Source: Aporrectodea caliginosa (Eukaryota; Annelida; Clitellata; Crassiclitellata; Lumbricidae). Taken from it: a stretch of 64,000 nt of DNA. The stretch's first letter is position 1. Every line of letters starts with the position of its first letter. The notes under the pieces were generated by a model, which saw only the letters and a list, made by a program, of their open reading frames with translations, had not been told where the DNA came from and made no database searches. The DNA lies in contig JACEVL010000467.1 of the NCBI GenBank assembly GCA_020284085.1, positions 1,200,001 through 1,264,000 on the forward strand, read 5' to 3'. The translations under genes were made by a program, and so were the position numbers. Positions 19,443 through 30,717 of the stretch are shown here, piece by piece.

Positions 19443-22400
19443 ATGGCTCTCAGGAATGTCCTTCGCCCGCACCTTTTGGTCTTCAAATCAAGAAATGGGC
19501 AAACAAGACTAATCCTGTCTTATTAAAGCAAGGACTGGTTTTGGCCGTCCCAAATGTTCGATACTACGCAGCCATGGCGTATGGGAAAGGCGACTCCATT
19601 TTCCGGCAGGTGAGACTCTTGTTTTCTAAATATAATCACCTCAGTTTTATTGCTGTGATCTTGCCAGACACGCGATAAAAATGGCCAACTTGACTGGGTC
19701 TGGGCGTTGTTTTATTATCTGCTTTTATTTTGGGTGGAAATTATTCGGCAAACTTATAGTATCGTGGGCTGAAGGATTATACAGTGTCTTTGGGCATGCT
19801 GACGCGGACGGTACCGGATTTTCTAATGACTCTAACCCTAACCTTGACCCTAACCGACCCTCACGACGCCAGTAAACTTTACGTACTATATACTTCACTT
19901 CAGCCCCCGATACTATAAGCTTGCCAATAATTCTATCGAGGGAGTCGAATAAGTTATTTGTATCGGAGACTACATAATTATGTTGGCAGACTTCGGTCCG
20001 GATATACTAGTATACAGACGGAGAAGTTTGAGGCCAGAGGCCACACAGACTTTTCTTGACATCTGACCCAGATATTTAGCACAGCTATCACGCAGCTTTA
20101 AAGCCTAGCTGTTCCAGGGCTTTCACAGATAGTAAACTGCTATTGTTCTGCATTGGGACTCAGTTTTTTCTTTACGTGGGTGGCGATTGTGTGCATAATT
20201 GTTGCACATGAATAACAATATTGAAGTCTGGTGTTTTGGTTTTACAAAGAGTGAAGTTGTCTGTAACGAGCCCGTGCCAAGCAAAAACTTTTAAGCGTAG
20301 CCGTTTGTTCCTTAAGTAATGAATCTTGCCAGTCAATATCTCAAGTAGTGACCTTCTGCGTGTCTAAACATTGATTGCAGTTTTTCACTTGGGTTCAATT
20401 AACGAATATATTATTTACATTATGATTCTAATGGAATTAATTGCAGCAAAATATTGCCCTCGTCAGTAAAGGGCGAATACAGAGGGTTTTGGGATATCCG
20501 ATAAACATCAGTATATGGGCAAACCTTTAAGTGGACCAGCAAATGGTTAGGTTGAGGTTTTCCAAATAAACTTTTGAAGTAAAACAGCTCATTAAAGAAC
20601 TGGGACACTGAAATAGGTTAATTGAAAACTCGGGAATCAAAGCAAATATTAAAGGAACAAAGGAATATGGTTTTGCCCACACTTGTGCGTAATTTTTGAA
20701 AACTGGATCTGCACCTGCATCAGTTAGTGGACAGTCATGATTAGGCCCAATAATTTGTCCTTTAGATTACATGAGATTAGTTAATGGTCAGTGATTTTGA
20801 TCGCAATCACAACATCCCTGTGGTGGGTAATGGGAATTTCCAGTGGTGATCCCCAAAACAATCGTTAGGGCCTACTTACCCACTCTGTGGTGAGCACTGA
20901 CATTCTGCTATAAGGTTATCTGACAGTTTTGAATTATGCTATAGTTCATTCACTTGCAGATACCCTATTGGTTTCTCTTTGGCATTGCAAAGACTTGCAG
21001 AGTGGGCAAACATGTGGCAGTTACCAGTTGCTGTTACTGAATGTTTCACCCTGAGAATCACAATTTGCTGTTTCGAGTCCCAGGTTAACTCCGACTACTT
21101 CTTATGGCTTGTGTAGGCCTACTACTGAGTTGCCTTGTGTTTCAGTAGTGAGAAACAATTATTTTAGTGAAAGCTGCTTGCATCTGAGCAGCTTACTTAT
21201 TAAACACATGGACTTTGTACTTTTGTTTAAAAGAATATAAAAGAGCACTAGTTACCTGTAATTCAACCAATTTTGGAATGATCTAACCTCTGTAGTAACC
21301 ACACACAGCCACTAATATCACGAAATTTTGAGGAGTTCAAAGTTGCTTCACTAGCTAAGTGCATTGTTAGATTAACTAATATGATTTATGCCAAACATTT
21401 GCTTTTTCTGGAACTTAAGTTTCTGGAGGCAAGGCACCCAAAACCTGATCTTATCATCTGATACAAGTTTACTTGAGGTGGTGTGGAGGTTTGTAGCACT
21501 AAGATGCTTGTGCGATTTTCAATACCAAGAGACTTCTGGTCATACCTTCAAACTTTGCAAACATCTTCTATGTATTGATAACAAAATATTTCTTATCTAG
21601 TGGTATTTATAATCTCTGGAATGAAATCTTTCCGTCTGCATTGGCGTTTTAACAGTATTTACGAACATATAACTTAGAATGGAGAAGACAAGAAATGTTT
21701 TTCAGCAGCATAATGTTTAGTATACATATATAAATCCTTTGGAAATACCTTTCAAAACTACAGATAGAGTCTATGTCTTGCAACTAGTAACGAGAAAAAT
21801 ATCCAAGTGTTATGGTGAAGTTGATCACACGAAAACGTGGTACGCGATAGTTTCGTGGTCGGGGTGCCAACCACTAACTATATGCTAGGCCTAACCATCC
21901 CAGATTCGAAGTTCAAGTACATGTGACAGAGGAGACTTCTCTATCAAACTCTACCACTTAATGAGTAAACTGGTCATACACTGCTGGTGGAAAGATCGGG
22001 CGGCGAGGAAGAGTAAGGGCCAGTCGCCCTCGCACGCCGAAGTGAAGTCAAGGAAGCTGCTACGACTTCATATCCGTAGGTTTCAGCTGGCCTGTTGCTT
22101 CCCAACACACGATGAGACTGCATAGGTAGGCCTAAATACGGTCGCTTTGGCCTCCACAGGCCATCGTACTTATTTAGTAATGTTTCGGCGTCCTTATTGG
22201 CTGGCGTTTCTCGGTGGGTGGGCTTGGCTTCGTCCAAGGTCAGATGGAGACACAGTAGGGTCATCGCGTGCAACGATGTCTTCGGTCGCATTGAACTTTG
22301 AAGACGACGCGCGGCTAAACAGGACGGAGCTCATGTCTCTGAACTGGGTCACTAGGCTACTTGTGACCTGGGCGGAGAAAGAGACCACAGGTTCATAGAC

Positions 22401-25400
22401 GTCTTTAAAAATAGCGCTATTATTATACAGACGTCCATGACTTGTCGCTTACTAAATCACCCAGAAAAATGGACTTTTCGTAATACCGTGAAAATTGATT
22501 TTTGTTATCAGTGAATGCAGCTGCAGATAAAACTCGCTGTATGTGATGAAACTAGGTATGTATCGGGATTGGATGCATTAAAGCCAATATAAGGTATTAA
22601 TGTATCTTATCGGGAAGAGACAGGTTGAATATTTATAGGCGATTTCCCGCCAAAAGTTACTGTATATTTTCGTTCAAAAGTGCTGAGGCCTAAATCTTTG
22701 ACTTAAACATTCTGAAATTGTTAGCCTAACTTCCTTAAGATAAAAGTGGTCCCCTTTCTCGGCCAAGATCTATAGATAATTATTCGTACAGTTAAATGCA
22801 CATGATAGGACTATATATATATATACAGCACTTTGCGGCTTTTGAGAGGTACCGAAGGCGTTGTTGCAAGTGTCCGATTAGGCCTACATGCATTACATAC
22901 ACTCACTCGTACATATATGCATACCTACACATGTATCAGCATGTATTCATACATTAGCACATACATAATTATATAGGCCTACACATATAATCAAGGAATT
23001 CAGTGTTACAACATGATACAACTGACAACTGTATAATATATGATATTAGTATCATATTGCCCTCCTAAGTTTTAGATGTACACACACGACCGTACGAAAA
23101 AACATCGATGGCGCTAAGCAACTGTTCATGAAGAGCTTGTTTCGAGGTCCCTATGAAGTGTCCGACCGTCTGTGACCGCCTGAGATGGGCTCGAACCCGT
23201 ACACACCGCTTTATAGACTCGAGCGCTCTGAGTTTTTTTCTTGAAGTGGCGCTTTATAAATGTCAGATTACAATTACAGTTCGGCTATACCATATCCGAC
23301 ATAGATGTGAGCCTTGGCGCAACTTCAGTGAGGATCCCTTAGAAGAATGGAAGGGGAATTCTTGAACCCTCGGCGGTGTTTCCGAGACTTCTAATTTCGA
23401 TGCTATGAAGACGACTCTCGCTTGGATTTTCCTCACAGTGGTAGGCCTACTGGATGTAGGCCTACATGTCCCTAAGACCCTAACCATGTGGCATGGTTAT
23501 CTTATCCTCTCTTTACCCCTCTGTCTCGTTGTCTATCGGTCGGTATGGCTTCATCCCGCTATCTCTTGATCTGTCTGTTTCTCTTCATCCCGCTAGATGT
23601 CCGTCTTGTGCCACTGCAAACTATCACCATGTATTGTAGGACTCCCTGGATATTGACCTTATTACGGCTTGGTTTTGGCGCGCCAGCGGTCGATGCCTTT
23701 TGTATAAGAAGCCAGCGCCATACATTAACTATAACTGTATATATAGGCTAACTATAACTAACATAAAATCTGTAAGGAAAATTACACTGGCGCCATAGAA
23801 GTTGCTAATTAACTATTTAGTAATTAATAATAATGGGACAATAATTGCAGCTGCTGGACTACGACACGTTCACCTACACTTACCTGTTGGCGGACAAGGA
23901 CTCGAAGGAGGCCGTACTCATTGACCCCGTCCTTCAGAGGGTCGATCGAGACATCAAGTTGGCTGAGGAACTGGGCGTCCGAATCATCTACGGCAGTAAG
24001 ACCTATCCTCTGTTTGATCCACTTAGGCCCTTATGTTCCCCAACAGTTTGAAATTATGTGAACAATGTATAAAGATTTGAGTAGACCATTTTGCTGACAA
24101 CCAGAAGAAGGATAGCCTATAGCGTACACAAGTCGTACGCAAGGCTATAAGGTATTTATGAATCCGAGCAATTATGTAGCGACTCGCATGGCATAAAGTA
24201 ATTAATCACTGGATAGACTGAACTGATAATTATGCATAAACATTCCGTCATTCTCTTTTGACCATGTCGCCTTTAAAGGACGCTAAATGAATTAATGAAC
24301 GAACGGATGGGTAGATGGGTGGATGGACGTGGATAGGTGGATGGATAGATGGATGGGTGGGTAGGTGAGTGGGTGGATGGATGGATTGATGGGTGGGTTG
24401 GTAGAGGATGGATGGTGGATGGGTGAATAGGTGGGTAATGGATGGATTGGTAGATGGATGGTTGGATGGATGGATAGGTAGGTGGGTGGGTTTACATGTG
24501 TGGCTGTATGTTTGTTGTCTGTTTGGGTCTGCCTGGATGTCCGTTTGTCTACCTATCACTTGAGCTGTCTTTATATGTGCCTCTGTGCGCCTGTCTGCCT
24601 CTGGTAGTCTGCAGCCACCTGTATGCATGCAATCCTGTATCTGTTGATGAATGTTTCGGTTGGTTAACGTGGTTGTGTGTTGTGTGTAACAGGTTGCATG
24701 ACGTACGTTTGGCATGAGAAGGGTATGGCCTTCACAGGGGATGCTCTGCTCATTCGCGGATGTGGAAGAACCGACTTCCAGCAAGGTAACAATACCGATT
24801 CCTTCCTACCTTGATCAGCACCATGCCTGCAGTTCCACCAGTGGACTAATCAAGTTCCCATATCCTCCTGTCTGTGGACTGTTATTACTGTTGTTGTTGT
24901 TGTTGTTATTTTTTGCCCCAAGATATACAGGATCCCTCAGGGACTTGAATATTATCTAGTGTAGAGAATTTAATGTCCGGAAAGACCCTATTCATCTGTC
25001 TGCTAGCAGGCGTATAATTCTCACCACAGAAAAGCTTTAAAGCTGAACATCAATATTTGCTGTTTATCTGTTATTTCTGTAAACTGCTGATGTTGTTTAC
25101 TTGTGGTTTACTGGCAAGGTTCTGATTTGTTTAGTGGATTTGAATGTTTGTATAATTTAGGAAGTGCATCAAAGCTGTACGAATCGTGTCATAAGAAAAT
25201 CCTCTCGTTGCCAGAAAACTTTCTGCTCTTTCCCTGCCATGACTACAACGGTCAGTGTTTGTACTTTGACCTCTTAATGAAGATAGTGACCAGACAATGG
25301 GGACTCTGTGGATGTGAAAAAATTGTCTCCACGGTGGTTTAGACATTTAGAGCACTTCTTATGCAATTGCTTGCTTAGTTGTCTCCTAGTATCACAACAG

Positions 25401-26856
25401 TAGCAACTACACACTTGTATTTCTATCTTCATGTCATGTTCTTAATGTGGTGGCTGACTTGTTTAATGCTTGTTTGCTTTCCTCGAAGGCAGTACTGTTG
25501 TAGAAATTGACATCTAACTGTGACGATGCAGTTGGGTATGGTAATGTCAGCTAATTGTAATGTAATGTAAATGTGAATCTCCAGAAGTTCTTAGCATCAC
25601 AAAAAGACACGTCATGGAGACCAACTTTAGCACCGGCATTATGTCAAATCAAGTGCCAAGAGCTGTTTGGTATCAGCCCTGCCTGAGAAATAACAGGATG
25701 TAGCCATGCACATCTAGTTCTTATCATTGTAGTTCTATACTGGGTACTTGGGACATGGCTATATCAATAGATGTCACCACTGTTCTTAGTGGTTACCTGC
25801 ATGGGACAACAACAAAAGGTGATGATGACGACGACGATTCAGATAGGCTAGTAATTGATATGCATTTGATGATAGGTCGGACGGTGACAACTGTGGCCGA
25901 GGAAAAGAAGTGGAATCCTCGTCTGACGAAACCACTCGAAGAGTTCGTCCAGATAATGAACAACCTCAACCTGGCGCCACCAAAGTATATTGGTAAGCAG
26001 GTCCAGACCTAAATGAATAAGTGCACATGCACACTTTTTTTCTGTAACTTCGACCCTGCTGTTTTTTAATTGATCGGGTGAGATGCTTCACCACTGTTGC
26101 CTTTTTTAATGGGTGCCATGCCATTTAAGGTCCCTGTGTACTTGCGATATTTGTTTTAACCTTTGTGCACATGTTTCCCATTCATCTTGCTCTGTGACCA
26201 TCGGTCCACCAGTAGCGTCACTATGGGCCCTCAACTGCGAGGAAGGGCCTGAATGAGAAAAAGGAGCATGCTTAGATCTTCATTAAATACCAACTGCTAC
26301 CAGAGGTTCTGTTTTGGTAATCTGTTGGGTTTGAAAGTTAAAATTAAACTGCTGGTCACCATGCACAGTAATGTGTGCAATATAAACTATTGTGCTGCCT
26401 ATGCTTATGATGGTGGTGATGATGATAATGATGATATGGTGATGATGGTGATAAAGATGACGATGATGACGTTGATGATGATGTAGAGAGAGAAATGCAA
26501 TAGCAATCCAATTAAAATAATTAAAGTAATTAGTCATATTTAATGTCTTTGTAAAACTATCTGACTTTATGCTGGTAGAGAAGCAGATAGGTAGGAAGAC
26601 GGTCAAATGAACAGACAGACAGAAAGACAGACACACAGATAACGAGTAGGCGGACAGACAGATGGACGGATAGGCAGACATTCATGGAAATGGACGGAAT
26701 GGTATGAATTTCATAAGAAACACTAATGGAACATTTTTGTAGCTCCTCTACGAATGTTAAACAGTTCATTACACAATGTTTTGTTTACCAGACGTGGCAG
26801 TTCCAGCCAACCAGAACGATGGAATAGTGGAGGAGAAACAGAAGACGACAAAATGA
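19443..26856 (+). CDS. ETHE1: ETHE1 persulfide dioxygenase (exon carrying the first metal site not found)
   Basis: ETHE1 is a mitochondrial non-heme-iron dioxygenase of the metallo-beta-lactamase fold that oxidises glutathione persulfide to sulfite in sulfide catabolism. Exons supported: 19529-19609 (ends KGDSIFRQ), 23851-23995 ([20 protein letters not shown], then AVLIDPVL), 24693-24785 ([20 protein letters not shown], then [10 protein letters not shown]), 25161-25250 ([20 protein letters not shown], then PCHDYN), 25876-25992 ([17 protein letters not shown], then MNNLNLAPP) and 26792-26856, ending in TGA. All joins keep frame with GT/AG sites. The Asp of [10 protein letters not shown] is the third iron ligand. 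The exon(s) that should carry THCHADH and SPGHT (the two His ligands) are not visible in the 697-bp gap 23996-24692. Skipping them keeps the frame (phase 1 on both sides). The start is uncertain: ATG 19574 gives MAYGKGDS; a 50-nt intron (19479-19528) would instead add an upstream presequence-like exon from 19443. A poly(A) signal AATAAA is at 26884. Confidence 0.85.
19753..19919. mobile_element. MITE with CTTATAGTATCGTGGGCTGA termini (copy 1)
   Basis: This 167-bp element in ETHE1 intron 1 has inverted repeats (left CTTATAGTATCGTGGGCTGAAG-like, right TTCAGCCCCCGATACTATAAG-like). Its middle holds telomere-like CTAACCCTAACC and ACCCTAACCGACCCTCACGA. A second copy in inverse orientation is at 43958-44154. 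Confidence 0.8.
21950..22112 (+). mobile_element. SINE family A fragment in ETHE1 intron 1
   Basis: Body landmarks: AATGAGTAAACTGGTCATAC, GTGGAAAGATCGGGCGGCGA, GGGCCAGTCGCCCTC, ACGCCGAAGTGAAGTCAAGG and ACTTCATATCCGTAGG. The head is absent. Confidence 0.6.
24290..24490. repeat. (GGAT)n tract in ETHE1 intron 2
   Basis: About 200 bp of imperfect GGAT/GGGT/GGTA tetranucleotides. It lies exactly in the interval where the missing ETHE1 exon should be, so an assembly collapse or local deletion here is possible. Confidence 0.9.
26064..26140 (+). repeat. SINE family B head fragment
   Basis: TTGATCGGGTGAGATGCTTC and GGGTGCCATGCCATTTAAGG match the heads at 27.38-27.45, 27.63-27.70 and 43.74-43.83 kb. 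This one is in ETHE1's last intron. Confidence 0.55.
26407..26486. repeat. (GAT)n microsatellite
   Basis: Imperfect GATGAT/GGTGAT repeats in the last ETHE1 intron; a CAGA/GACA-rich tract follows at 26575-26680. Confidence 0.85.
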
Positions 26857-26910
26857 ACAGATCTTAGCAACTACTGACAATATAATAAAAGAGGAGCAAC
26901 ATCAGCATTT
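26857..26910 (+). terminator. ETHE1 3' UTR and poly(A) signal
   Basis: AATAAA at 26884-26889, 28 bp after the ETHE1 stop codon. It is the first canonical signal downstream. Confidence 0.6.
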
Positions 26911-27594
26911 CTTTCATTTGACATTTCATTCAAAAGGTGTATATGAAGTTTTGTGCTGTCCAAAGTTTTGCGCCTTACAAGAGGTTTTTTTAAGTCACAA
27001 TTAATAGAATTTGAATGAAAATCGATTAATTCTGGAAGACAATATGTGGTTGATCTTGAAATGACACTGGGTTGACCATGTGCTATGATAATATTGACGC
27101 TTTCTTAGGCATTATCCCAATACATTTTATACAGGCCTACACACATGTTCATACATATAATTATATGTATAATATATGTACATATAATATACATAACTAT
27201 ATATATGCATGTCTATAATATACATATGTATATATGCGATAATATTGTTTATTTTCATAATTTTTTATGTTTCATTTAGAAACTTTTAGAAACGTTTGCC
27301 AATTTATAAGTGAAATTAGTTCTTCTAGTGATACCTGAATGAGAGTACATATTATATGTACCCGTTGACCCTGCTTAATGCTGCTATCGCCTATCGGGTG
27401 AGACACGTTAAAATGGGTGCCACGCCATTAAAGTACCCGTGTGTGGACAGAGCCCAAGATGCTCTTCTCTGAAATAAGTCGCTATCCGTATGCGAACGGG
27501 CATCCTCGCGCATACAAACGCATGGGACGTACGCGTGAACCAACACAGCTCATCGTCGCAGCTAAGGCGACGTTTATGTAAATATTATAGCGAC

Positions 27595-27830
27595 CGTATG
27601 GCCTCGAATCTGCTCGGTTGTCAATGAATTGATCGGGTGAGATGCTTCACCCCCGCCCGAGTTTGAATGGGTGCCACGCTATTTAAGGTCCCGTGTACGG
27701 AACATACTAGAAATTCCGCCACTGCTCGTACTCTGGCAGTGCCAGTCCCAAGCCTGGAGAAAGTAGGAGGGCGACGCTAAGCATTTTTGTTATAACGCAG
27801 TGTCGTTAAACAGCAACTAATTGGAATGTA
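27595..27830 (+). mobile_element. SINE family B, head plus core
   Basis: Here head and core are contiguous: GATCGGGTGAGATGCTTCAC, GGGTGCCACGCTATTTAAGG, CCCGTGTACGGA, then CAGTGCCAGTCCCAAGCCTG and AGGAGGGCGACGCTAAG. This copy shows that the separately scattered head and core pieces belong to one family. A partial head also lies at 27380-27450. Confidence 0.65.
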
Positions 27831-27946
27831 GGCCTACTAGCCTTGTGTGGTCCCTGAACAGCGGACATTGAAGCTGACATTGCAGTGATTGTATGTGTTA
27901 TGTATGTATTCATGCCACGGCATACTTATGAGGGCGGGTGGCCAGT

Positions 27947-28769
27947 CAGTGGCGTAACTAGGGGTTCGTGCGCCCGGGGGCAAGAATTTCGTGACAATTT
28001 TTTTTCTTACTTCCGCCAAAAATTCTGATGACTTTTTTTTTTGTGCTTGTCCGTCTTTTTTTCATGAAAAAGTGGTTACATTGTCAGAAGCCTCATTTTG
28101 CGCGCCCCCTTGGCGCCGGTGTCACGATATAAAGTCTCCCCCCGAAACAGAGTCGCCCCCTTACCGTAACAGAGTCTCCTCCATTGAAATAGAATCTCCC
28201 CTATCTACGATACAAAGTCTCCCCCTTACTGTTTTCATTTGCATTTCTATATTATTTAAAATAGGATTTAATATGTGCATTTCTGAAATAAAATACTTTC
28301 AAGTTTATTAGTTGAATTGGACATGAAACAGCTATGGAATTAAATGCGAAAATTGTGAAATAAATGATTTATAGTAGTAAATGCAATAAATATGATGTTA
28401 GTGTAGGCTATCTTGTGTTGAAATAAAGTCTCCCCCGGGGAGAGTTTATTTCGACGGGGGATGAAATATTCTCTCCCCCCGGAGACTATATTCTGAAACA
28501 AAGTCTCCGGGGGCGAATTTATTCTGAAACAGATCCGCCGGGGAGAATATATTTCGAAATAGAGTCTCCGGGAAGAGACTTTTAGGGGGAGACTCTGTCA
28601 CGCGACACCGGCGCCCCTGCCAGACTCGTGCATAATAGTATAATAGTTACTTTGTTATACTTTTTTTAGCTATTCTTGCCTGATTTCTTTGAAAAAATTT
28701 CTAAAGCCATTTTGCGCCCCCTGTCCTGCGCCCGGGGGCGGCCGCCCCTGCCCCCTCGTTACGCCACTG
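27947..28769. mobile_element. hAT-type MITE with nested insertion
   Basis: Termini are CAGTGGCGTAACTAGGGG and the complement CCTCGTTACGCCACTG. The 8-bp duplication TGGCCAGT flanks it at 27939-27946 and 28770-28777, which identifies the hAT superfamily. Without the insertion at 28118-28609 it would be about 325 bp. It matches the uninterrupted copy at 31001-31314 in inverse orientation. Confidence 0.92.
28118..28609. mobile_element. Inner MITE with AGTCTCCCCC repeats
   Basis: Comparison with the empty site in the copy at 31 kb shows a 492-bp insertion flanked by GGCGCC on both sides (28112-28117 and 28610-28615). Its ends GGTGTCACG and CGCGACACC are imperfect inverted repeats. Inside, the motif (A/G)A(A/T)A(C/A)AGAGTCTCCCCC and its complement recur at least ten times. 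No coding frame is seen. The superfamily is uncertain. Confidence 0.8.
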
Positions 28770-29266
28770 TGGCCAGTCGTCTCCCTCACCGTCTGATCTT
28801 CCCACCGACCCTGTAGCCAGTTTACTCATTACATCTGAGTGGGCTAGGGTGCATAGGGGGAGCAGAAATCTCAAAATTTCTGCCCTAGCAGGGATTTGAA
28901 CACTCGACCTCTCGACTGACAGTCCAGCACACTGCTACAGTGCTACATCATTGAGCATCCCATCAAGTCTCTAGTTAATATCGTGTCTTTTAACTAGGCT
29001 TACCTGAAAATGTGAGTAGGCTAATAGGCAGATTAGTGAGATTACTAAAACTGACTAAAGCCATGGTCACGTAGCCTAACTTTTCAGACGTGACAGGATA
29101 GAAATGTCACTAGATGGCCTACGTGAACACCGTCTGAGGTTGAATTGAGGTCTCACGTGCGACAGGGCGAAACCTTTCAACTATATAATATATCAATCAA
29201 GCGAGACTTGTATAGGTCTTATCTACTACAACCTATGCATAAAATGGACGTGTATGCACGCACGTA

Positions 29267-29380
29267 CACTTATGTATGCTTAGTACACTTATGTATGCTT
29301 AGTACACTTATGTATGCTTAGTACACTTATGTATGCTTAGTACACTTATGTATGCTTAGTACACTTATGTATGCTTGTGT
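29267..29380. repeat. 19-bp tandem repeat
   Basis: About six nearly perfect copies of TACACTTATGTATGCTTAG. Confidence 0.95.
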
Positions 29381-29579
29381 GTACTGCGAGGTGCTAGACA
29401 ATTTCGGAAATATAACCTGTGACAGGGATTTTGCAATCATGAGCTATCACGTTACTGTTTTCGGCATTACGGACACTTGATGACATCAGCAAATCTAGTG
29501 GGACAACCCAGTGAAAACAGCATTAGGGAAAAGAACTTTTCAAACTAAAACATTTATATAATAGAGGAGTATAGGACAG

Positions 29580-30000
29580 CTAGAGAAAAACATTCTTGAC
29601 GAGGATTTTTCTAATAATAACATGCAAAATTAGCATCAATGATAAAGCATTCAATATAAGAACAGTCATTATGAGAAGATTTATCAGTGACTAGATATGA
29701 TACAAGTATTCATATATGGATGTTCACAACAAACTTTTGACATGAACATTCCATAACAGCTAAATTTAAATTGATGATAAGATCATCAATAACTAGAAAA
29801 TTAATGACTATAACATAAACATGATGAGAACATAATCATAAGAGAACATTCATGACCAGAACATTCACGACTTGGCGAGAAGGTGATGACAAGAAAAGTG
29901 ATGCCAAGAACATTAATTAATAATAAAACATTCCTGCCATTCACTATTAAATCACTGTTTACTCTGGAACGTCAGAACATAGACAAAACACAAGAAATAT
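29580..30000. repeat. Degenerate AACATTCATGA-like repeats
   Basis: Scattered variants of AGAACATTCATGAC and ATGATGAGAACAT fill this AT-rich stretch. It is not coding on either strand. From 30000 to 30717 I see nothing that I can support. Confidence 0.35.
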
Positions 30001-30717
30001 TAATTTCTTAACTGTTCACATGGAATCTGTAATAACCTTAACGTTAATGAAAGCTCCGTTTTCATCTGTAAAAATCTGGTAGTTGACAATTCAACAGTTC
30101 TGCTGCTTGGAGTATCTTTCAGCATAGACTGAAATTGAATGCTCGACCACTCATCAGTCTCTAAAATTCAAGCAGTTCTAATCACTGACTCAATTTCAAT
30201 TTCCCATTCAACAATAACATATATAGTCCGATTGTACTGTATTGTATCTATAAATGTATATAGCGCCTCTCGCAGTGCACACCAATCACAGGCGCTCCCA
30301 TTGCGAGAGACCCAGAGAAAAGAGAGAGGTCTTGAGACAACGAAAAGAGGCACTTGGCCCACCAGTTAATAAGGAGGAACGTGTCAAAGGAGGGAACTGG
30401 TTCCAGACTGCAGGGCCAATGAAGGCAAAGACTCGTGATTTAGCCATAGCAGTCCTCGATAGTGCTTCCCATATATTGACAAGTTTGAAGTCTCGTAAAT
30501 TAATTATATGATAGCCAATTAGTTTTAGTGCCTGCCTTATAATGCAGTATGTGGATTCCAGCCTCCTTAGAGATGGTTAGTGTACAGAGATCTTCAGCGA
30601 GTCCTATATATACACAACTGTTTAGTGACACTTTCCTATTTAACAGTGGTGCTAAATAAATACAGATAAAATAGTAAACAGTCTACACCAGAATATTGAT
30701 ACTTTTTCGTATTTCAG

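Larger units (their letters stand above)
27911..28965 (-). mobile_element. SINE family A on minus, split by a hAT MITE
   Basis: On minus the tRNA-like head (GTTCAAATCCCTGCTAGGGC at about 28880-28905) leads into the body (GGTGGGAAGATCAGACGGTG, then GACTGGCCA). It is interrupted at the TGGCCAGT target, then resumes as CTGGCCACCCGCCCTCATAA and TGCCGTGGCATG at 27911-27940. Confidence 0.75.

Noticed and set aside
19795..19830. GHADADGTG in a plus frame, resembling the missing ETHE1 metal site
   Set aside because: It lies within a MITE (19753-19919) in intron 1, upstream of exon 2, and lacks the THxH context. It is a coincidence.
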